From Leeuwenhoekiella nanhaiensis (GTDB lineage Bacteria; Bacteroidota; Bacteroidia; Flavobacteriales; Flavobacteriaceae): a stretch of 64,000 nucleotides of DNA. Both the position numbers and the translations under genes were made by a program. Of this stretch, positions 1 to 8,934 are shown one piece after another. The stretch covers positions 62,001 to 126,000 of the forward strand of contig NZ_KZ319287.1 in assembly GCF_002744755.1 (NCBI RefSeq), written 5' to 3'. Below the pieces are notes generated by a model. That model was not told the DNA's origin. It saw only the letters and a list, made by a program, of their open reading frames with translations, and did not search any database. Numbering within the stretch: position 1 is the stretch's first letter; the number at the start of each line of letters is the position of its first letter.

Positions 1-72
1 AACCTCCGTAAAGGTGCTGCTACAAACGCCGTACAAATCGCTGAATATTTAGCCGCAAAAAAATTGGTTTAA
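1..72 (+). CDS. asd: Aspartate-semialdehyde dehydrogenase, C-terminal end (partial)
   Basis: Only the last 23 codons and the TAA stop are inside the window. The peptide NLRKGAATNAVQIAEYL is the conserved C-terminal helix of aspartate-semialdehyde dehydrogenase, which reduces aspartyl phosphate to aspartate semialdehyde on the way to lysine, threonine, methionine and diaminopimelate. A strong hairpin terminator follows 27 nt after the stop, so the gene ends its transcription unit. The catalytic Cys and His lie outside the window, so the call rests on this tail alone. Confidence 0.8.
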   Translation, partial: NLRKGAATNAVQIAEYLAAKKLV

Positions 73-98
73 AACCAATACACTTTTTATAAAGACAT

Positions 99-132
99 AA
101 ACCTCTGAAGCTTCGTGTTTCAGAGGTTTTTT
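99..132 (+). terminator. Rho-independent terminator after asd
   Basis: An 11-bp stem (AAACCTCTGAA pairing with TTCAGAGGTTT), an 8-9 nt loop and a T-run form a classical intrinsic terminator. It separates asd from the next promoter, whose -7 box starts only 9 nt later. Confidence 0.9.
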
Positions 133-140
133 AATTGGAG

Positions 141-148
141 TATATTTG
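141..148 (+). promoter_or_regulatory. -7 promoter box of the prolyl oligopeptidase gene
   Basis: TATATTTG is an exact match to the Bacteroidetes -7 consensus TAnnTTTG. It lies 21 nt before the ATG at 170. A possible upstream TTG start at 146 falls inside this box, which argues against that start. Confidence 0.7.
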
Positions 149-169
149 AAGGAATTCAATTTCCTTCAT

Positions 170-2335
170 ATGAAAAAAATAGCTTATCTGGGCGCCTTTA
201 CTATACTCTTCAGCGCCTGCGAAAATCAAGAAAAAAAAGAATCTGATATGGCCATGACCTATCCTGAAACTAAAAAGGTAGACACTGTAGACACGTATTT
301 CGGCACCGAAGTTCCTGATCCGTATCGCTGGCTCGAAGACGACCGCAGTGCCGAGACCGAAGCCTGGGTAAAGGCTGAAAATGAAGTCACCCAAGCCTAT
401 TTGTCTAAAATTCCGTTTAAAGACGCGATTAAAGAAAAGCTAGAAAAAATCTGGAATTACGAGAAAATAGGTGCTCCGTTTAAAGAAGGCGATTACACCT
501 ACTATTATAAAAACGACGGACTCCAGAACCAGTATGTGATCTACCGCTATAAAACCGATGCCGATCCTTCAACTGCCGAAGTCTTTTTAGATCCCAATAC
601 ATTTTCGGAAGATGGAACGGTATCGCTGGGTGGACTCAGCTTTTCGGATAATGGGAAACTGGCTGCTTACAGCATTTCAGAAGGCGGAAGTGACTGGCGT
701 AAGGTACTGGTGATGGACGCAGAAACCAAGGAGATCACCGAAGATACTTTAGTTGATATTAAATTCAGCGGTATCTCTTGGAGGGAAAATGATGGTTTCT
801 ATTACTCCAGCTACGACAAGCCCGAAGGAAGCGAGCTCTCTGCAAAGACCGATCAGCATAAAGTATATTATCACAAGCTGAATACCCCTCAAAAAAGCGA
901 CGAACTCATCTTCGGCGGTACGCCAGAGCAAAAACACCGCTATATTGGTGCCGGTACAACTGAAGATAACAAATACCTCATCTTAAGCGCCAGCAACGCG
1001 ACTTCAGGTAACAAACTGTTCATTAAGGATCTAACTAAGCCTAATGTCGATTTTGTAGCGATTGTGGATAACGAAGACACCAACACTTCCGTGATTGAAA
1101 ACGTAGGTTCTAAACTGTACATTGTTACTGATAAAGACGCGCCAAACAAGAAAATTGTTACCGTTGACGCTTCAAACCCGACCCCTGAAAATTGGGTAGA
1201 TTTTATCCCGGAAACCGAAAACGTGCTCTCCCCCTCAACCGGAGGAGGCTACTTTTTCACCGAATATATGGTTGACGCCGTTTCGCAGATCAAGCAATAC
1301 GATTATGACGGAAAATTAGTGCGTGAAGTAGAACTTCCGGGTATAGGTAGCGCCGGTGGTTTTGGGGCGAAAAAAGACGAAAAAGAACTGTACTACAGCT
1401 TTACCAATTATACGACTCCCGGAAGCATCTACAAATACGATATCGCTTCAGGCGCGTCTGAATTATTCCGCAAACCGGCTATTAATTTTAATCCCGAAAA
1501 TTACGAGAGTAAGCAGGTGTTTTACACTTCAAAAGACGGTACCAAAGTACCGATGATCATTACCTTTAAAAAAGGTCTTGAACTCAATGGGAAAAACCCG
1601 ACCATCTTGTATGGCTATGGGGGTTTTAATATTTCGCTTACCCCTTCTTTCAGCATTACCAATGCGATCTGGATGGAAATGGGTGGCGTTTATGCCGTGC
1701 CTAACCTACGCGGTGGCGGTGAGTACGGTAAAGAATGGCACGATGCCGGGACCAAAATGCAAAAGCAAAACGTATTTGACGACTTTATCGCTGCAGCAGA
1801 ATACCTGATTGCCGAAAACTATACCTCCAGCGATTACCTGGCCATTCGCGGCGGTTCTAACGGCGGTTTGCTGGTGGGTGCCACAATGACTCAACGACCC
1901 GATTTGATGAAGGTAGCACTCCCCGCTGTTGGCGTGATGGATATGCTGCGTTATCATACGTTTACCGCCGGAGCCGGTTGGGCGTACGATTACGGAACTT
2001 CAGAAGACAGCAAAGAGATGTTTGAGTATATCAAAGGGTATTCACCCGTACACAACGTAAAAGCCGGCGTAAGCTATCTGGCAACGCTTGTCACTACCGG
2101 GGATCACGACGATCGTGTGGTACCTGCACACAGCTTTAAATTTGCTGCCGAATTGCAGGAGAAACAGGCCGGTGACGCACCGGTACTCATTCGCATAGAG
2201 ACCGATGCTGGTCACGGAGCCGGTACACCCGTAAGCAAGCAAATTGAGCAAACGGCAGATATTTTTGCCTTCACGCTTTACAATATGGGCTTTAAAGTAC
2301 TTCCCGAAGAAACAAAAACTGAAATTAAAGGCTAG
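170..2335 (+). CDS. Prolyl oligopeptidase family serine peptidase (S9A), lipoprotein
   Basis: This 721-residue protein cleaves peptides after proline and is probably lipid-anchored in the periplasm or outer membrane. It begins with a lipoprotein signal ending LFSAC, so the mature N-terminus is a lipidated Cys. A seven-bladed beta-propeller region follows, then an alpha/beta-hydrolase domain. The triad is visible: Ser563 in GGSNGG, an Asp in the DHDDRVVP block near 645-648, and His682 in DAGHGAG. The ATG at 170 is chosen because the upstream TTG lies within the -7 box. The gene is monocistronic, with terminators on both sides, and its length matches the family. Confidence 0.93.
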   Translation: MKKIAYLGAFTILFSACENQEKKESDMAMTYPETKKVDTVDTYFGTEVPDPYRWLEDDRSAETEAWVKAENEVTQAYLSKIPFKDAIKEKLEKIWNYEKIGAPFKEGDYTYYYKNDGLQNQYVIYRYKTDADPSTAEVFLDPNTFSEDGTVSLGGLSFSDNGKLAAYSISEGGSDWRKVLVMDAETKEITEDTLVDIKFSGISWRENDGFYYSSYDKPEGSELSAKTDQHKVYYHKLNTPQKSDELIFGGTPEQKHRYIGAGTTEDNKYLILSASNATSGNKLFIKDLTKPNVDFVAIVDNEDTNTSVIENVGSKLYIVTDKDAPNKKIVTVDASNPTPENWVDFIPETENVLSPSTGGGYFFTEYMVDAVSQIKQYDYDGKLVREVELPGIGSAGGFGAKKDEKELYYSFTNYTTPGSIYKYDIASGASELFRKPAINFNPENYESKQVFYTSKDGTKVPMIITFKKGLELNGKNPTILYGYGGFNISLTPSFSITNAIWMEMGGVYAVPNLRGGGEYGKEWHDAGTKMQKQNVFDDFIAAAEYLIAENYTSSDYLAIRGGSNGGLLVGATMTQRPDLMKVALPAVGVMDMLRYHTFTAGAGWAYDYGTSEDSKEMFEYIKGYSPVHNVKAGVSYLATLVTTGDHDDRVVPAHSFKFAAELQEKQAGDAPVLIRIETDAGHGAGTPVSKQIEQTADIFAFTLYNMGFKVLPEETKTEIKG

Positions 2336-2369
2336 TTGCGGAGCCCGCAGTGGCAAAAATTAAAAATCT

Positions 2370-2403
2370 AGACCTCACCGGATAAAAACCTGTGAGGTCT
2401 TTA
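2370..2403 (+). terminator. Terminator after the prolyl oligopeptidase gene
   Basis: AGACCTCAC and GTGAGGTCT form a perfect 9-bp stem with a 13-nt loop, followed by a short T-rich tail. Confidence 0.8.
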
Positions 2404-2501
2404 TCTTTACTTTATAATCGGAATTAAACAGTTCAAAGATTTGAGTCGACAAGAAAAATTCTAAGAAGATTCAGAGGCCTTTACCTAGATTAATTAATAG
2501 T

Positions 2502-3425
2502 ATGCTGCACGTAACAATTGATTCTTTTGCCTATGCCGAAAATCCGGTTTTAAAAGATCTTGATTTTAAAATCGAAGAAGGACAGCATATTTCTATTTTG
2601 GGCGAAAGCGGTTGCGGTAAAAGCACCCTGCTTCAAATCATTTACGGTTTACTTCACGTAGAGCACGGAAGCATTTTCTGGAAAAATCAGGAACTTTTGG
2701 GCCCTAACTTCAATCTGGTTCCCGGAGAAGCTTTTATCAAATATCTGGCTCAGGATTTTGACCTGATGCCGTTTATTTCGGTGGCCGATAATATAGGCAA
2801 ACACCTCTCCCGCCGCTTTATGCAGCAGCGTCAGGAGCGTATAGATGAGTTACTCGAAGTGGTAGATATGACGGTTTATGCAGACCAGCACGTAAAAAAC
2901 CTGAGCGGGGGTCAAAAACAACGCGTTGCCCTGGCACGGGCTTTTGCCAAGGAACCCGAACTGCTCCTGCTTGACGAACCTTTTAGCCATATTGATAATT
3001 TCAGGCGGAATGCTCTGCGGCGAAAACTCTACGCCTATTTAAAAAAGGAAGGGATTACCTGTATCACCGCCACTCACGATAGTGAGGAAGCGCTTTCGTT
3101 TTCTGACGAAATTAAAATGATGCGCGAAGGTACTTTTATACAAACCGACACGCCCGAAGCCTTATTTGAAAATCCTAAAGATGCGTATGTAGCTTCATTT
3201 TTTGGAGATATCAACTCTTTAGAAATCGATGACAAAATTGAGCTTTTGATGCCGCATCAAATTCTGGTTTCTGAATCTGAAACCGAGTTAAAAGCCACTG
3301 TAATTAATTCCTACTTTAAGGGAAGCTATTATTTGATTGAAGCTTTTTCTGACAAACGAGCGATTTACTTCAATCATAACACAAATCTAACGGCAAATTC
3401 AACGGTTTTTTTAAAAACTAAATGA
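2502..3425 (+). CDS. ABC transporter ATP-binding protein (orphan ATPase)
   Basis: This 307-residue ATPase has Walker A GESGCGKST at 34-42, the signature LSGGQ near 138, Walker B LLLLDEP near 160 and a switch His (ATHDSEE). After the roughly 220-residue ATPase core comes an extra C-terminal part, rich in beta-strand-like sequence, that resembles the regulatory (TOBE-like) extensions of importer ATPases of the spermidine, iron or thiamine type. No permease or binding protein is encoded nearby, so the substrate cannot be inferred. The next gene, 66 nt downstream on the same strand, is a LuxR-type regulator. Confidence 0.85.
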   Translation: MLHVTIDSFAYAENPVLKDLDFKIEEGQHISILGESGCGKSTLLQIIYGLLHVEHGSIFWKNQELLGPNFNLVPGEAFIKYLAQDFDLMPFISVADNIGKHLSRRFMQQRQERIDELLEVVDMTVYADQHVKNLSGGQKQRVALARAFAKEPELLLLDEPFSHIDNFRRNALRRKLYAYLKKEGITCITATHDSEEALSFSDEIKMMREGTFIQTDTPEALFENPKDAYVASFFGDINSLEIDDKIELLMPHQILVSESETELKATVINSYFKGSYYLIEAFSDKRAIYFNHNTNLTANSTVFLKTK

Positions 3426-3491
3426 TTCAAATTGTATTGATAGCACAAATTATATTATTTTTAATATTTAAGTTATTGTCGATCAATATAT

Positions 3492-4229
3492 ATGGAGCTT
3501 ATTTACAATTCGCGGTTTCTTACCATTCATCTCGAAGATGAAATATTGATTCAGGAATGGACTAATTTTCCACTCACTGAAGCTGACTTTAAAAATGAAC
3601 TGAAAAACTTTCTGGAGCTGTTTAAAACACACAAACCGCAAGGGGCCTTATGGATTTTAGACAATCTTGATTTAGAAATTTCTGAGCGCCTGTATAAATG
3701 GGTTGAAGAAAATATTTTGAAAGCCCTGTATCAGGCCGGTCTGCGCAAACTCCCATCTACCGTACCTAAAGAAAAATTGATTTATTTGTCAATCATAAAC
3801 TCTGTTCAGAATGTAGGACTCGTTTTAAGACCAAACTTTTTCTCCTGTAGAAAAGAAGCTCTAAATTTTATCAAACAGCCTAAAACCTCAGAAAATAACG
3901 CCTTTAATTATCAGGTAAACGAATCTAACCAAAGTGATGAGATTATTTTAGAAATGGATTACGATCAGCTGCCCAAAGTAATTAAACATCTTGATAAGCT
4001 TAACCTTGAATTGAAATTTAATAAAATCTATCAAAGCTATTTTGATCAACTGAGTTTTAGAGAAGTTGAAATTTTTAAAAGTATTGCTCAGGGTAAATCA
4101 AACAGGGAAATCGCAGAAAATTTATGCCTTTCTGAAAGCACCATTGCTACACATCGCAAATCAATAATTAAGAAGTTGAATATCAAATCTGTAAAGGACT
4201 GGCAACATTATGCCGATGCATTTCTGTAA
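3492..4229 (+). CDS. LuxR-type helix-turn-helix transcriptional regulator
   Basis: The C-terminal segment (about residues 185-235) is a clear LuxR/FixJ helix-turn-helix: LSFREVEIFKSIAQGKSN, then REIAENLCLSESTIATHRKS. The N-terminal 150 residues are not a receiver domain I recognise. They start with short strands and a WILDNLDLEIS segment, somewhat like the small STAS-like or PAS-like sensor folds found in Bacteroidetes regulators. It ends 3 nt before the convergent oxidoreductase stop and leaves no room for a terminator between them. Targets are unknown; the ABC ATPase just upstream is the obvious candidate. Confidence 0.85.
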   Translation: MELIYNSRFLTIHLEDEILIQEWTNFPLTEADFKNELKNFLELFKTHKPQGALWILDNLDLEISERLYKWVEENILKALYQAGLRKLPSTVPKEKLIYLSIINSVQNVGLVLRPNFFSCRKEALNFIKQPKTSENNAFNYQVNESNQSDEIILEMDYDQLPKVIKHLDKLNLELKFNKIYQSYFDQLSFREVEIFKSIAQGKSNREIAENLCLSESTIATHRKSIIKKLNIKSVKDWQHYADAFL

Positions 4230-4232
4230 AAA

Positions 4233-5351
4233 TTAGTGTTTGACTAAACCGGCAAGCTTCTTCCCTACCAGACTACCTATGGCTATACCCATACCACCCA
4301 GGCGTACACCACAAAATATGTTAGCTGACAGCGGTTTTAACACAGGCTGCTTTTGATCGCCAACCCCAAGAATACCACTCCAGCGGTGCTCAATTTCCAC
4401 ACGGGTATCTGGTAAGATTGTCTCTGCAAGTATACGTTCTAAATACTGCTGAATTTGTGTTGTTGTGCCAAAAGAATCGGTTTGCTCGCCTTTGCGGTCC
4501 AGATTACGGCCTCCTCCCAGTAAAATGCGATTGTCTATGGTTCTAAAATAGGTATAGCCTTCATCCAAGTGATACGTTCCGGTAAGGTTTAAATTTTTAA
4601 TGGGGCCGGTAATCAATACCTGATTGCGGGCGGGTTGTACCGTTGAAATTCCTAATTTTTGTGCGAAACCATTTGTGGCTATAAACAATTGTCGGGTTTT
4701 GAATTCGGCTAAAGACGTCTTAAGCACTACCGTATCGCCAAGATCCGTGTAGTTTTCTACCGTGCAGTTGTTGAGTATTTGAATAGTATGATGTTGTGCC
4801 AAATTGACCAGTGCCCGCATCATTTTTCCGGTGTCGAGTTCGCCCTCTTCTTTATTAAAAAACAATTTCGGTTGAATGTTTCCGAAGTTTTGCGCATTCG
4901 ATTTTATGCTGAAAATCGCATCATTAAAGAGCGGCTGCAGTAAGCGGTTAACGTGCTCCACCGAATCTAAACAGGTTTCATACAACTCCTGCTGACTCTG
5001 GAAAAACAGTTCATAACCCCCGTATTTTTTAAAGCCTATGGCCTGCTCCCCTAATCGGTTTTTAAGCACCTCAAGGCCTTTAATACGCATTTCTACCAGA
5101 TTGAGCAGTTCGTCTTCGGTATGTGTTTTAAGATCTGACAGAAGCTCTGAAACGCTCCCGAAACAGGCAAAGCCCGCGTTTTTGGTACTCGCACCCTGAG
5201 GCATAGCTCCACGCTCAAGAATGAGTATTTTGGCTTTGGGATAGATCTCACGAAGTTCTAATGCACAACTCAGGCCGGAGATGCCACTGCCCACAATAGT
5301 AAAATCAATATCAGTAAACCAGGTTTTGTATTCCCAATACGAAAGTGCCAC
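4233..5351 (-). CDS. FAD-dependent oxidoreductase of the D-amino-acid oxidase (DAO) family
   Basis: The 372-residue protein opens with a Rossmann dinucleotide motif, TIVGSGISGLSCALELRE, followed by an acidic strand end (ILILERG). ASTKNAGFACFG is typical of amine oxidases such as gamma-glutamylputrescine oxidase. A second FAD-contacting stretch, GVRLGGMGIAIG, sits at the C-terminus. Such enzymes oxidise primary or secondary amines or D-amino acids. The start codon is GTG, and a perfect -7 box lies 25 nt upstream. The substrate cannot be decided from sequence, and no polyamine or proline catabolic genes adjoin it. Confidence 0.85.
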   Translation of the reverse strand: MALSYWEYKTWFTDIDFTIVGSGISGLSCALELREIYPKAKILILERGAMPQGASTKNAGFACFGSVSELLSDLKTHTEDELLNLVEMRIKGLEVLKNRLGEQAIGFKKYGGYELFFQSQQELYETCLDSVEHVNRLLQPLFNDAIFSIKSNAQNFGNIQPKLFFNKEEGELDTGKMMRALVNLAQHHTIQILNNCTVENYTDLGDTVVLKTSLAEFKTRQLFIATNGFAQKLGISTVQPARNQVLITGPIKNLNLTGTYHLDEGYTYFRTIDNRILLGGGRNLDRKGEQTDSFGTTTQIQQYLERILAETILPDTRVEIEHRWSGILGVGDQKQPVLKPLSANIFCGVRLGGMGIAIGSLVGKKLAGLVKH

Positions 5352-5376
5352 GCAGGTAATTTTAAAAGATTACATC

Positions 5377-5384
5377 CAAAGATA
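5377..5384 (-). promoter_or_regulatory. -7 promoter box of the FAD oxidoreductase gene
   Basis: On the minus strand the sequence reads TATCTTTG, an exact TAnnTTTG match, 25 nt before the GTG start codon. Confidence 0.65.
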
Positions 5385-5441
5385 GTTTAAACCGGTAAAG
5401 CCTGTAAGAACTTCCTTTGCTTCTGCTTTACGAGATTTCCT

Positions 5442-5531
5442 GCGTTAGGGATAGTAGTGGAAATCCTGTCCCGCCTTAAGCGGGGCAGATTGCAACGGAT
5501 AGCCCGACCCCGCTTTTTGGCGGGGTAACGC
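5442..5531. repeat. Structured intergenic element (flavobacterial repeat / candidate ncRNA)
   Basis: The outer arms GCGTTA (5442-5447) and TAACGC (5526-5531) enclose two GC-rich hairpins: TGTCCCGC/GCGGGGCA (5467-5487) and ACCCCGC/GCGGGGT (5507-5526). Between them are the unpaired-looking blocks AGGGATAGTAGTGGAAATCC and GATTGCAACGGATAGCCCG. The architecture, with conserved blocks around stems of variable sequence, is what I know from a short intergenic element that is frequent in flavobacterial genomes. It may correspond to the Flavo-1 RNA motif, but I cannot check the covariance model. This is the only copy I noticed in the window. Confidence 0.65.
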
Positions 5532-5534
5532 CCT

Positions 5535-5573
5535 TAAAAAAGAAAACCCCAAACTTGAGTTTGAGGTTTTTCT
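5535..5573 (-). terminator. Terminator of the fabH-accB-accC transcript
   Basis: A 13-bp stem lies between 5544 and 5570. Its single mismatch on the plus strand becomes a G-U pair on the minus strand, and the minus-strand tail is T-rich (TTTTCTTTTTT). It therefore terminates minus-strand transcription after accC. Confidence 0.85.
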
Positions 5574-5590
5574 TAGGCTTAATTTTTTAT

Positions 5591-6943
5591 CTATTCTTCT
5601 TCAGGGGGATCCATCACAAAATCGTTCATAAACGCAGTGGTGTAATTTCCTGCGATATAATCGGGATGATCCATCAACTGGCGATGAAATGGGATGGTGG
5701 TTTTAATACCCTCAATCACAAACTCATCTAGCGCACGTTTCATTTTATTGATCGCTTCTTCACGGGTTTGAGCCGTAGTAATAAGCTTGGCGATCATCGA
5801 GTCGTAGTTAGGTACAATCGAATAACCGCTATACACGTGGGTGTCTATACGTACCCCGTGACCTCCCGGCGCGTGCAGGTTGGTAATCTTGCCCGGAGAT
5901 GGTCTAAAGTTATTGTAGGGATCTTCGGCATTGATACGACACTCAATAGAATGTAGCTGTGGATAGTAGTTTTTACCTGAAATCGCCACACCTGCAGCAA
6001 CCAATATTTGCTCGCGAATCAAATCGTAATCTACCACCTGTTCTGTAATGGGATGCTCTACCTGAATACGGGTATTCATCTCCATAAAGTAGAAGTTACG
6101 GTGTTTATCTACCAAAAATTCTACGGTACCGGCTCCTTCATATTTAATATACTCGGCTGCACGAACGGCTGCAGCTCCCATCTTTTCCCGAAGTTCATCG
6201 GTCATAAAAGGCGAAGGAGTTTCTTCGGTTAATTTTTGGTGACGGCGCTGTACAGAGCAATCACGTTCTGAAAGGTGACAGGCTTTACCGTTGCTGTCTC
6301 CCACAATCTGAATTTCGATGTGACGGGGTTCTTCGATTAACTTTTCCATATACATAGCGTCGTTACCGAATGCTGCGGCAGACTCCTGACGGGCAGAATC
6401 CCAGGCTTTTTGAAGTTCTTCTTCTTTCCACACTGCACGCATACCTTTACCTCCACCACCGGCAGAAGCTTTAAGCATTACCGGGTAACCGGTTTCTTTA
6501 GCGATGCGTTTGCAGTCTTCAAACGTTTCGATAATACCATCTGAACCGGGTACACAAGGTACTCCCGCTGCTTTCATCGTCGCCTTTGCCGTAGCTTTAT
6601 CTCCCATTTTGGCGATCATATCAGGTGATGCGCCAATAAATTTCACTCCGTGTTCTTCACATATTCTGGAAAACTTCGCGTTCTCAGAAAGGAAACCGTA
6701 TCCCGGATGAATGGCATCTGCATTGGTAATCTCTGCAGCAGCCATGATATTTGACATTTTAAGATAAGACTCGCTACTGGGCGCAGGGCCTATACAAACC
6801 GCCTCGTCTGCAAATCGAACGTGCAAACTTTCGGCATCTACAGTAGAATATACCGCAACGGTTTTAATGCCCATCTCTTTACAGGTTCTAATCACACGCA
6901 GTGCAATCTCTCCCCTGTTTGCTATAAGTATCTTTTTAAACAT
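5591..6943 (-). CDS. accC: Acetyl-CoA carboxylase, biotin carboxylase subunit
   Basis: The 450-residue protein carboxylates the biotin of AccB using ATP and bicarbonate, the first half of malonyl-CoA synthesis. It shows the family start [17 protein letters not shown], the glycine-rich ATP-grasp loop [11 protein letters not shown] near 160-170, CSVQRRHQK, and the catalytic block [14 protein letters not shown]. Its length matches E. coli AccC (449). It lies 94 nt downstream of accB and closes the fabH-accB-accC operon with a terminator. The carboxyltransferase genes accA and accD are not in the window. Confidence 0.97.
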   Translation of the reverse strand: MFKKILIANRGEIALRVIRTCKEMGIKTVAVYSTVDAESLHVRFADEAVCIGPAPSSESYLKMSNIMAAAEITNADAIHPGYGFLSENAKFSRICEEHGVKFIGASPDMIAKMGDKATAKATMKAAGVPCVPGSDGIIETFEDCKRIAKETGYPVMLKASAGGGGKGMRAVWKEEELQKAWDSARQESAAAFGNDAMYMEKLIEEPRHIEIQIVGDSNGKACHLSERDCSVQRRHQKLTEETPSPFMTDELREKMGAAAVRAAEYIKYEGAGTVEFLVDKHRNFYFMEMNTRIQVEHPITEQVVDYDLIREQILVAAGVAISGKNYYPQLHSIECRINAEDPYNNFRPSPGKITNLHAPGGHGVRIDTHVYSGYSIVPNYDSMIAKLITTAQTREEAINKMKRALDEFVIEGIKTTIPFHRQLMDHPDYIAGNYTTAFMNDFVMDPPEEE

Positions 6944-7037
6944 ATCTCTGGTATTAATGGCAAACTTTGGTTGCCTAGAGCGTTTTAATCGGGTTTACAA
7001 CTCGAGTCGTCTGGTAGTACAACTCTGCTGCAATCCA

Positions 7038-7538
7038 TTACGAAGGATCAACCAGGAATAAAGGTTGGTCAAATTCTACCGGTGACGAATCGTCAACAAG
7101 GATTTTTACGATCTTACCTTTTACTTCACTTTCGATTTCGTTAAAAAGCTTCATCGCTTCGATCACACACAATACATCACCTTCTTTTACTGTAGAACCT
7201 ACCTCCACAAAAACAGGCTTATCGGGTGCCGGTTTGCGGTAGAACGTACCGATGATTGGAGATTTTACGGTTATGTATTTATCATTGGCATCAGCAGGCT
7301 TTTCTGCTGGCTCTGCTGCAGGTGCAGGTTGTGGTGCAGCGGCAGGCTGAGCAGCAGGAGCGGCCTGTTGTGGTATCGCACTGCCCATCATAGGCACTTG
7401 CTGTACGATTGTAGTTTCTCCCTTACCTTCTTCGGTTGTCTTGATGGTGATTTTAAAATCATCCATCTCAAGCTTAACCTCACTTGCTCCAGACTTGGCT
7501 ACAAACTTGATAAGGTTTTGAATTTCTTTTAAATCCAT
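7038..7538 (-). CDS. accB: Acetyl-CoA carboxylase biotin carboxyl carrier protein
   Basis: This 166-residue protein carries the biotin that shuttles the carboxyl group between AccC and the carboxyltransferase. The N-terminal region (1-35) is the family's dimer/AccC-binding segment, a Pro/Ala/Gln-rich linker covers about 55-83, and the biotinyl domain contains EAMK with biotinyl Lys130. It sits 28 nt downstream of fabH in the same operon, so chain initiation and malonyl-CoA supply are expressed together. Confidence 0.97.
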   Translation of the reverse strand: MDLKEIQNLIKFVAKSGASEVKLEMDDFKITIKTTEEGKGETTIVQQVPMMGSAIPQQAAPAAQPAAAPQPAPAAEPAEKPADANDKYITVKSPIIGTFYRKPAPDKPVFVEVGSTVKEGDVLCVIEAMKLFNEIESEVKGKIVKILVDDSSPVEFDQPLFLVDPS

Positions 7539-7566
7539 AATGAATAAACGTTAGTTAGATTAAAAA

Positions 7567-8562
7567 TTAAGCATTGTAGGCCCATTTCAGGTAGATGGAG
7601 CCCCAGGTAAAACCGCCACCAAAGGCAGCGAAAATTAAATTATCCCCTTTCTTAAACTGTTTTTCAAAATCGCTTAAGAGCAGAGGTAGTGTTGCAGATG
7701 TGGTATTTCCATAACGCTGAATATTCATAAGTACCTTACTATCTTCAACCTGCATACGTCGTGCAGTAGCGTCAATTATGCGTTTATTGGCCTGGTGTGC
7801 TACAAGCCAATTAACGTCATCATTGGTAAGATTGTTGCGCTGCATAATGCGCTCGCTTACATCTGCCATATTTGAAACGGCAAATTTGAATACCGTTTTA
7901 CCATCCTGATAAACAAAATGTTTTTTATTAGCCACCGTTTCCTGAGAAGCAGGCATCAAAGACCCGCCGGCCTCGATACGCAAAAAGTCACGCCCCACTC
8001 CATCAGTACGTAAATATTCATCCTGAAGACCCAGGCCTTCCTCATTGGGTTCAAACAATACAGCTCCCCCGCCATCACCAAAAATGATACAAGTGGTGCG
8101 ATCTGTATAGTCAATTATTGATGACATTTTATCTGCTCCTATGAGTAATACTTTCTTGTATTTTCCCGAAGCTACATAAGCCGAAGCTGTAGACATTCCA
8201 TATAAAAAGCTAGAACATGCCGCTTGTAAATCGTATGAAAAGGCATTAACTGCTCCTATTGAGGTTGCAACAAAGGCAGCTGTTGATGCTACCGGAAGAT
8301 CTGGGGTTGCAGTGGCCATTATGACCATATCTATTTCTGAAGGATCTACACCGCTTTTTGCGATAAGATCTTCGGCTGCTTTAATTCCTAAAAAAGAAGT
8401 TCCTTTTGAAGGGTCTTTTAAAATGCGGCGTTCTTTTATTCCTGTTCTGGTTGTGATCCATTCATCATTGGTCTCAACCATAGTTTCCAAAATTTCGTTG
8501 GTAAGCACATATTCTGGCACATAAGCGCCAACAGCAGTTATGGCTGCAGTGATTTTACTCAT
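7567..8562 (-). CDS. fabH: 3-oxoacyl-[acyl-carrier-protein] synthase III (KAS III)
   Basis: FabH condenses acetyl-CoA or a branched-chain acyl-CoA with malonyl-ACP to start fatty-acid synthesis. The 331-residue sequence has the Cys-His-Asn triad: Cys116 in AACSSF, His256 in HQAN and Asn286 in GNTTSA. Flavobacteria make iso-branched lipids, so branched primers are likely substrates (inference). It is the first gene of the fabH-accB-accC operon. A terminator behind rpmF separates it from the upstream genes, and it shares an upstream element at 8631-8647 with yceD. Confidence 0.96.
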   Translation of the reverse strand: MSKITAAITAVGAYVPEYVLTNEILETMVETNDEWITTRTGIKERRILKDPSKGTSFLGIKAAEDLIAKSGVDPSEIDMVIMATATPDLPVASTAAFVATSIGAVNAFSYDLQAACSSFLYGMSTASAYVASGKYKKVLLIGADKMSSIIDYTDRTTCIIFGDGGGAVLFEPNEEGLGLQDEYLRTDGVGRDFLRIEAGGSLMPASQETVANKKHFVYQDGKTVFKFAVSNMADVSERIMQRNNLTNDDVNWLVAHQANKRIIDATARRMQVEDSKVLMNIQRYGNTTSATLPLLLSDFEKQFKKGDNLIFAAFGGGFTWGSIYLKWAYNA

Positions 8563-8630
8563 ATAAATCTGGTTTCTGCGAAAAAATTGCGTTTTCGCGT
8601 AAAAATGGAAGGAAAAGTACTAAAAATCGA

Positions 8631-8647
8631 TTAATTAGCGTGGATAA
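8631..8647 (-). promoter_or_regulatory. Shared upstream element, copy A (before fabH)
   Basis: On the minus strand the block reads TTATCCACGCTAATTAA. An almost identical block, TTATCCACACTTAATTAA, lies upstream of yceD. Both are about 70 nt before the start codon and upstream of a -7-like box (TACTTTTC here). The first nine bases resemble a DnaA box. The function is unknown; a common regulator of the lipid cluster is the simplest reading. Confidence 0.45.
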
Positions 8648-8673
8648 TTAACTTTTTTTGATACTCCTGAAAA

Positions 8674-8704
8674 ATAAAAAAACTCCCGAAAAATCGGGAG
8701 TTTG
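8674..8704 (-). terminator. Terminator after rpmF
   Basis: AACTCCCGA/TCGGGAGTT is a perfect 9-bp stem with a 4-nt loop, followed on the minus strand by a long T-run. It ends the yceD-rpmF transcript before the fabH promoter. Confidence 0.9.
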
Positions 8705-8724
8705 TTAGGTTTTACAAGCTGCCG

Positions 8725-8925
8725 TTAAGCCACTTCTTCGTTAGAAGTCGCGTCAATTACAACCTGCCCTCTGTAATACAATTTACCTTCGTGCCAGTGT
8801 GCACGGTGGTATAAATGTGCTTCACCAGTAGTGGCGTCTACACCAATTTTAGGCATTGCAGCTTTGTAATGCGTTCTTCTCTTATCTCTTCTGGTTTTCG
8901 AGGTTTTTCTCTTAGGATGTGCCAT
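8725..8925 (-). CDS. rpmF: 50S ribosomal protein L32
   Basis: The 66-residue basic protein begins [17 protein letters not shown], the typical L32 N-terminus, and continues with the conserved [15 protein letters not shown]-like core of Bacteroidetes L32. It is a structural component of the large ribosomal subunit. No CxxC zinc pairs are present, so this is the zinc-independent form. It is only 9 nt downstream of yceD, the classical yceD-rpmF pairing next to fatty-acid genes, which suggests coordination of ribosome and membrane synthesis. Confidence 0.96.
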   Translation of the reverse strand: MAHPKRKTSKTRRDKRRTHYKAAMPKIGVDATTGEAHLYHRAHWHEGKLYYRGQVVIDATSNEEVA

Positions 8926-8934
8926 TACCGTATT

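Noticed and set aside
146-169. Upstream TTG start for the prolyl oligopeptidase
   Set aside because: The TTG lies within the perfect -7 box TATATTTG, and the ATG at 170 gives a clean lipoprotein signal.
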